Shown piece by piece: positions 7,051 to 10,558 of a stretch of 10,558 nucleotides of DNA. Under the pieces are notes generated by a model, which was not told the origin of the DNA, ran no database searches, and was given only the letters and a program-made list of their open reading frames with translations. The stretch lies in contig CAYRFU010000262.1 in NCBI GenBank assembly GCA_964423525.1, positions 1 through 10,558 of the forward strand, in the 5' to 3' direction. Both the position numbers and the translations under genes were made by a program. Within the stretch, counting starts at the first letter, position 1. The number at the start of each line of letters is the position of its first letter. Source of the DNA: CAYRFU01 sp964423525 (GTDB lineage Bacteria > Vulcanimicrobiota > Xenobia > Xenobiales > JADMJV01).

Positions 7051-7063
7051 AGCCTACTGTTGG

Positions 7064-7153
7064 ATGGTGAGAGAAAAGCAATTGCTGGTGGGTTTCGATG
7101 GCTCCCCTTCGTCCAACAAAAGAATTCGAAGTTGTTCAGCCATCCAGAGTTAA
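7064..7153 (+). pseudogene. Possible truncated universal stress protein remnant (29 codons)
   Basis: An ATG-started ORF begins 13 nt after the glgC-paralogue stop and ends at TAA 7151-7153. Its start, EKQLLVGFDGSPSSNKR, resembles the first beta strand and nucleotide-binding Asp of UspA-family proteins (K-x-I-L-V-x-x-D-G-S-x-x-S). After about 20 residues the resemblance stops, and I could not recover a continuation (A-L-x-x-A helix) by shifting frame. No good ribosome site is visible. It could be a relic or chance; the rest of 7051-7184 contains nothing else I can support. Confidence 0.35.
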
Positions 7154-7184
7154 CACTCTCGATAGGCGGTTCGATTTGACTCTA

Positions 7185-8423
7185 TCAAGCTGCCTGACGC
7201 TGACAAGGCTGAGGGTCTTCATCTATCAAGAACCGATTCAAGTTTTCGTAGCTGCTTTGCAGATGATCCACCAAACTCTGCTTGTCAACCAGAGGTAAGA
7301 ATGCGGCTTCGGCGGCGTTGAGATTCAGTCTTTGAAGCTGCTGCAAAGAGAGTCCGTTCTGGCGAGCCTGCTCAAGGTGCTCCTGGTTGAGAGTCACATC
7401 GAAGATAGCAGGGTCATCGGTGCTCAGAGAACAGGAGATTCCGTGATTGGTGTAGTGCTTGAGGGGATAGCCGCGTATCTGCTCGATGTTGAGCAGTGAG
7501 TTGCTGTGGGGGCACATTTCCAGGTGGATCTGTTCGTCTCGGATTCGATCCATAGTGGCTCGACTCTCTTTGGCTCGAACGCCGTGGCCGATGCGTTCGG
7601 CCTTGAGACAGTCGATAGCCCCCTCGATACTGTCAGGTCCCAAAGCCTCCCCGGCGTGGACAGTGACCCTCAGGCCGTTGTCCCGGGCGTAGGCAAAAAC
7701 TTCGGTGAATTTCTCCGGGGGATGATGGATTTCGTCTCCGGCCAAATCTATGCCCACGATGCCTCGGTCGACGCGAGCCACCGCTTGGTGCACCACTTCC
7801 ATCGCCGACTCTGCGGAGTAGCTTCGATTCAGGCTAACGATGAAATTTGCTTCGACATCAAAGTCGGCTTTCGCTTCTTCGATCCCAGCCAGCAAAGCAT
7901 CCAAAACACTCCCCACATCCACCTGGTCTGGGCTCTTTAGCGGGTTCATTCGAAGCTCAACGTAGCGAACGTTCTCGCGGGCATTGTCCTCCACCGCCTC
8001 ATAGGCCAGTCGTTGCAAAGAGTCCACGTCAGCGAACATGAAACGAAAGGGATCGAACTTAGCGAGGAACTCGAGCAGACCTTCGCCTGCTCTCATCGAA
8101 ATTTTCTCTTTCAGCTCAGTGACTGTTTCCGCCGGCGGTTCAAGCCCTCGACGTTCGGCTTCCTCCAGGATGGTGGCGGGACGAACCGCTCCTTCGAGAT
8201 GGAGATGGAGCTGAACTTTGGGCATCTCCTCCACCGCGCGCTGGAAGGTGTCAGGCGAGAGAAAGATGGCCTCTTCGGGAACGCTACCATCGAGTTTGGC
8301 TCCTCTCAGGTAGATAGGCGGGAGCGTCGCTCGGTCTTTAGCGGGGAATACAGCCATCGTGAAATCATTGGCTGAGTCTCCAAGATGATTGGTTGCCGCA
8401 AGATTAACAAGACGTCTTAACAC
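7185..8423 (-). CDS. add: Adenosine deaminase family metalloenzyme
   Basis: Zinc hydrolase of the adenosine/AMP deaminase family, cytoplasmic, which deaminates adenosine or a related nucleoside in purine salvage. Visible motifs are QLHLHLEGA (71-79, metal ligands His73 and His75), HAGE (256-259, metal His256 and catalytic Glu259), RIGHG (277-281, His280), CPHSN (304-308) and STDDP (334-338, metal and catalytic Asp). The HLEG form in place of HLDG also occurs in adenine and aminodeoxyfutalosine deaminases, so substrate is uncertain. The longest reading begins at a GTG (8423-8421) with 66 residues ahead of MPKVQLHLH, far more than the few to about 20 usual; an ATG at 8357-8355 (residue 23) is an alternative. 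Neither has a strong ribosome site. It converges with the glgC pair across 134 nt without a clear terminator and lies 105 nt after the nucleotidyltransferase gene. Confidence 0.92.
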   Translation of the reverse strand: MLRRLVNLAATNHLGDSANDFTMAVFPAKDRATLPPIYLRGAKLDGSVPEEAIFLSPDTFQRAVEEMPKVQLHLHLEGAVRPATILEEAERRGLEPPAETVTELKEKISMRAGEGLLEFLAKFDPFRFMFADVDSLQRLAYEAVEDNARENVRYVELRMNPLKSPDQVDVGSVLDALLAGIEEAKADFDVEANFIVSLNRSYSAESAMEVVHQAVARVDRGIVGIDLAGDEIHHPPEKFTEVFAYARDNGLRVTVHAGEALGPDSIEGAIDCLKAERIGHGVRAKESRATMDRIRDEQIHLEMCPHSNSLLNIEQIRGYPLKHYTNHGISCSLSTDDPAIFDVTLNQEHLEQARQNGLSLQQLQRLNLNAAEAAFLPLVDKQSLVDHLQSSYENLNRFLIDEDPQPCQRQAA

Positions 8424-8528
8424 CTCGTTTGTTTGTTAGACTCGTGGCCGGCCGATCTTAGCTCGTAAAGTTGGTCCTGGGCCCAATGGCTTCCGGAACA
8501 TACCCGGCGCCTGATTCGCTCGGACTCC

Positions 8529-9146
8529 TTATCCGTAAAGAGCGAACTTGAATCCCTGAGCGGTCAGGCATCTGAGATAGTGGTCCTCAAGCCCTTTGCT
8601 CGGGAAGGGAACACGATGGCTAAAGAAGGCCAGGTTTTCGGTGGCGTCCTCCGGGGTGACCAGTTCCAGGTAGCACCCCTGCGAGGTCTCGAGTCGACTC
8701 GGACCGCATTCTGTCTTAAGCGTTACCCCGTCCACACCCCCGAGCCGCTCCGAAGCTCTTTGAACCTCGCTCTCGTCCGACAGAACTGCGACCAAATCGG
8801 CGTCTGAGTGGGCGCCGAACCGCCCCTGGGCCAATCCACCCACCAGGTAGGTCGCCCGAGGCGGGCTAGGGATGGCAGAAAGCGTTAAGCCCACCTCTCT
8901 CTCCAGATTCCGCAGATGGGAGAAAACCTCTGCGTCTGTGTAAGGCTCAGCCAGGTCTCGGCGCAATTTGCCGTCGAGACGCAGCGCATCCCAACCGCTG
9001 TCACACCCGTCGATCTGCCGAAGATAGTGATCCACATTAGCGGTCAGGATGACGTGACTCTCCGGAGCCAGCCCGGCCTGCCCCACCTTCTGCTGGGCCC
9101 CTCTCCAGTCTCGATCGGTTCGACTTGTGCGGATTCGGAAGTCCAT
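8529..9146 (-). CDS. Nucleotidyltransferase-fold protein of unknown specificity
   Basis: The 205-residue protein carries the polymerase-beta-like nucleotidyltransferase signature YLVGGLAQGRFGAHSDADLV (about 100-119): a GG loop, small residue, G-R-F, then S-D-x-D-L with Asp115 and Asp117 as likely metal ligands. An acidic residue in the strand CYLELVT (Glu161) could be the third. The N-terminal half (1-95) is a predicted helical region rich in charged residues and unlike any family I can name. No membrane or secretion signals. Such folds include MNT-type toxin-antitoxin enzymes, aminoglycoside adenylyltransferases and tRNA-modifying enzymes; nothing points to one of these. The ATG lies in CCATGG at 9143-9148. 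The gene is 105 nt upstream of the adenosine deaminase on the same strand and could be cotranscribed with it. Confidence 0.85.
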   Translation of the reverse strand: MDFRIRTSRTDRDWRGAQQKVGQAGLAPESHVILTANVDHYLRQIDGCDSGWDALRLDGKLRRDLAEPYTDAEVFSHLRNLEREVGLTLSAIPSPPRATYLVGGLAQGRFGAHSDADLVAVLSDESEVQRASERLGGVDGVTLKTECGPSRLETSQGCYLELVTPEDATENLAFFSHRVPFPSKGLEDHYLRCLTAQGFKFALYG

Positions 9147-9258
9147 GGTGAGAGTCTACCTGAGCGAAGTCACAGCAGCGTTAACAAGATCCTGGATCCG
9201 AGGAGTCCGGTCCTACACCGAGTGGAAGGTCGAGCTTGAGGTTCTTAGTGGTGGAACT

Positions 9259-9288
9259 GGCGCCGGCATCGGCGCCGTTGGTGGCGCC
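9259..9288. repeat. Three GGCGCC hexamers at exact 12-nt spacing
   Basis: GGCGCC occurs at 9259-9264, 9271-9276 and 9283-9288, a strict 12-nt period with different spacer bases. It lies between the nucleotidyltransferase start and the frame-broken minus gene. On the plus strand it would encode a Gly-Ala-rich tetrapeptide repeat at the end of a short ORF (9145-9291) that I do not accept as a gene. Each hexamer is a self-complementary 6-mer, so they could also be protein sites. Confidence 0.4.
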
Positions 9289-9353
9289 TATTGAGGCAAC
9301 CAGGTCAAATAGACTCTCGCCCCTCCTGGTCGCCGAAAGCCTCGGGTTCTTAC

Positions 9354-9718
9354 CTACCTGGCCTCCCACTCGACCCGCTTGACCACCTTGCCGGCCAGGC
9401 TTGAGGCGTAGTCGGCATTCAATTTGGCGCGGGCCGTCTCGTCTCCCTTCAAGTAGGCATCCAAGAACGCCACCGTGAGAATCTTCGAGATGCGCACCAC
9501 ATCCTCGGCCTCGGGAGTAGCCCGGGTCCATTTGCGACGCAGCCAGGCACTGGCTTCTGCCAGGTCGTCCCAGCCTTTGTGCCTTCGGCCAAGCTGGTAA
9601 AGAGTTCGGCCAGGCTCCCCGTGCCCGCCAAAGACCCGGAAGCTGCCGTTACCACTCGAAAAGCCGGAGGCTGGGGAGAAAGCGGGTTATGAAAGTCGGG
9701 GTTTCCGGACTGGGGCAT
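9354..9718 (-). pseudogene. Small unknown gene with one-base frame break
   Basis: From an ATG at 9718-9716 one frame reads about 48 residues (proline-rich start, then SLAELFTSLAEGTK). It then loses sense and runs to a stop at 9449. The frame one base away is open from 9686 down to a TAG at 9356-9354 but has no ATG, and contains a convincing helical C-terminus: WDDLAEASAWLRRKW, then FLDAYLKGD and VKRVEWEAR. Adding one base at the AAA run (complement of 9576-9578) joins them as LAEGTKGWDDLAEAS and gives a protein of roughly 120 residues. The C-terminus loosely resembles the tail of some alpha/beta hydrolases, but no catalytic part is present. It may be a pseudogene, a recoded gene or a sequencing error; the family is unknown to me. 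Confidence 0.5.
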
Positions 9719-9774
9719 CCCGTTTTAAGGATGGTTTCGAGGCCCTCTGGTAGCTTGCTTATAGCTAAAGTTCT

Positions 9775-9787
9775 GGAGGAACCCATG
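9775..9787 (+). promoter_or_regulatory. Ribosome binding site that fixes the start at 9785
   Basis: GGAGGA (9775-9780) lies 4 nt before the ATG at 9785. The frame is open further upstream to another initiator at 9689, but that reading lacks a ribosome site and would overlap the start region of the divergent minus-strand gene, so 9785 is preferred. A TTATAG (9759-9764) a little upstream might be part of a -10 element; I could not pair it with a good -35. Confidence 0.55.
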
Positions 9788-10039
9788 ATCGGCACCAACA
9801 TTCGACCCTTTTCTTCTCTCAGCGGCTGCTTCAGGAGCCAGCCCAGTGAATCGGCCTCTGAGCCCCCAGCGCAAGCCGCTGACCGTCCGGCCGAGGGGCC
9901 TGGCCCCACCGAAGATATCGTCTCGGTTCGCAAGCCGGCGTTCTTCGCCGCCGTCGGTGGAATCGTTGGTGCGGCTGGGGCGAGCTTGATAGGCCTGGCA
10001 ACGGCCGCCACCGTGGGCCTGTTGCGGCCGGAGGGATGA
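9785..10039 (+). CDS. Small membrane protein with glycine-zipper transmembrane segment
   Basis: The 84-residue protein has three parts: a short N-terminal stretch (1-20), a disordered Pro/Ala/Glu-rich stretch (20-45), and a hydrophobic helix at 51-80 (PAFFAAVGGIVGAAGASLIG onwards) with GxxxG spacing (Gly58, Gly62). It ends four residues later. The most natural reading is a single-span inner-membrane protein whose helix packs or oligomerises through its glycines. With the only hydrophobic stretch at the C-terminus, a tail-anchored topology is likely. The start is supported by GGAGGA. Its TGA overlaps the next ATG (ATGA at 10036-10039), implying coupled translation with the coiled-coil protein. 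Family unknown. Confidence 0.7.
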   Translation: MIGTNIRPFSSLSGCFRSQPSESASEPPAQAADRPAEGPGPTEDIVSVRKPAFFAAVGGIVGAAGASLIGLATAATVGLLRPEG

Positions 10040-10494
10040 CAGGATTCTTATTGGCCAGCAAGTCTGCCCGCCAGAAGATCGGCCATCTCTTCACCAAGGG
10101 CGTCGAGTCGTTTAAAGAGTTCCAAAGCCAGCGACGCCTCAAAAAGGAAGCAGCCGCTCTGGAGGAATTGATGTTTCAGGAGCGCGTCAAAGAAAAGGCC
10201 GGTGAGATGGCTGAGGTTCGTTGGGCTCGTGAAGGCCAAAGCAAGACCAGTCTGTTGGCTGAGCAAATCTTCCAAAAACGAGTCGCCCAGGAGGCCCCCC
10301 CGCTGGTGGAGGCTCGCTTGACCGAAGAATTGCCAGGCATCGTCCGGCAAAGGGTCGACCAGGAAATCGAAGGACCTCGAGCCGTCGAGATTCAGGCCCA
10401 GGTCGACAGCGGGGTCGCCGAGAGAGTTGAGGCAGCCATCGCGGCCGGCACACCTGAAAAGCTCTGGCTAGCGGGGTGTCCAAGCTTGAACTGA
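10036..10494 (+). CDS. Coiled-coil protein of unknown function
   Basis: The 152-residue ORF starts in an ATGA overlap with the membrane-protein gene. After a short amphipathic start (FLLASKSARQKIGHLF) it is almost entirely charged helix, about residues 25-138, with heptad-like spacing of hydrophobics and many Glu, Arg, Lys and Gln residues, so a long coiled coil is expected. It has no membrane span of its own and may dock on the small membrane protein. The last 13 residues (KLWLAGCPSLN region) look unlike the rest, and the frame one base back (from 10458) continues the helical pattern as ALASGVSKLELMESL to the window end. Either the gene ends at 10494 with a TGATG overlap to a new gene, or its frame is broken at the AAAA run 10457-10460. 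Confidence 0.72.
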   Translation: MTGFLLASKSARQKIGHLFTKGVESFKEFQSQRRLKKEAAALEELMFQERVKEKAGEMAEVRWAREGQSKTSLLAEQIFQKRVAQEAPPLVEARLTEELPGIVRQRVDQEIEGPRAVEIQAQVDSGVAERVEAAIAAGTPEKLWLAGCPSLN

Positions 10495-10558
10495 TGGAGT
10501 CTCTAGCCGGCTTGAAGCATTTGAACGGCTTGCTCGGGCAGATCGGCTTTCAGGTGAG
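10494..10558 (+). CDS. Start of a further gene, or continuation of the coiled-coil protein, cut by window end
   Basis: The frame holding ATG 10494 is open to the window end and reads a leucine-rich helix (MESLAGLKHLNGLLGQIGFQ). The ATG overlaps the preceding TGA as TGATG, a common arrangement for coupled genes. A GTG at 10476 is an alternative start, and the frame is open back to 10458. No strong Shine-Dalgarno is visible before either start. Since the residues upstream in this frame also look like the preceding coiled coil, it may be the true continuation of that protein. Confidence 0.45.
   Translation, partial: MESLAGLKHLNGLLGQIGFQV

Noticed and set aside
7146..7159. Inverted repeat AGAGT-TAAC-ACTCT as a terminator between the convergent genes
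   Set aside because: Only 5 bp, AT-rich stem, and no T-run on either strand.
8424..8528. tRNA or small RNA between the deaminase and nucleotidyltransferase genes
   Set aside because: No cloverleaf, no terminator hairpin with T-run and only a 21-codon minus ORF without support; nothing assignable.
9181..9531. A 116-codon minus-strand ORF and its LFDLVASIGATNGADAGAS-like end
   Set aside because: The first half is Gly/Arg-rich shadow of the better frame at 9354-9686, and the second half has no start codon or ribosome site of its own.
9354..9608. Alpha/beta hydrolase assignment for the frame-broken minus gene
   Set aside because: FLDAYLKGD and VKRVEWEAR look like the tail of some dienelactone-hydrolase-like enzymes, but there is no nucleophile elbow or catalytic triad and no room for one, so I did not name it.

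Overview
The window looks like a chromosomal segment of a moderately GC-rich, non-model bacterium. GC looks to be in the high 50s by eye; I did not count it. The housekeeping genes are clear-cut, but several other genes match no family I recognise, which would fit a deep-branching uncultured lineage. I cannot name the phylum from sequence alone.

Layout. Positions 1-1898 (+) hold a long protein of unknown function with degenerate internal repeats. Its coding frame is broken near 424-442, so it appears as two overlapping ORFs. A strong hairpin terminator that points the 'wrong' way (minus strand) abuts its stop codon. A 187-nt spacer then carries a plausible sigma70-type promoter, a perfect TGTGA-N6-TCACA palindrome and a chain of back-to-back inverted repeats running into the start codon of pcrA. 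PcrA (2086-4461, +) is a complete UvrD/PcrA helicase with two C-terminal Tudor-like modules instead of one. Next come two tandem ADP-glucose pyrophosphorylase paralogues (4538-5794 and 5797-7050, +) only 2 nt apart. The first has the catalytic N-terminal signature. The second has lost exactly the arginine and lysine known to separate catalytic from regulatory subunits, so the pair probably makes a catalytic/modulatory enzyme for glycogen synthesis. A 29-codon remnant that looks like the first strand of a universal stress protein follows.

On the minus strand lie an adenosine-deaminase-family enzyme (7185-8423), a small nucleotidyltransferase-fold protein (8529-9146) and a small unknown gene whose frame is broken (9354-9718). 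From 9785 to the window end (+) there is a tightly overlapping cluster: a glycine-zipper single-membrane-span protein, a coiled-coil protein, and the start of a further gene or a frame-shifted continuation.

How the genes work together. The glgC pair is the only clear pathway unit (glucose-1-phosphate + ATP to ADP-glucose). The overlaps at 10036 and 10494 suggest co-translation of a membrane-associated complex. The most striking signals are the paired active/degenerate GlgC, the structured pcrA leader, the doubled PcrA Tudor module, and three separate one-base frame breaks in unknown genes, while much longer A-runs inside pcrA keep their frame. I found no tRNA, rRNA, insertion sequence or CRISPR array.
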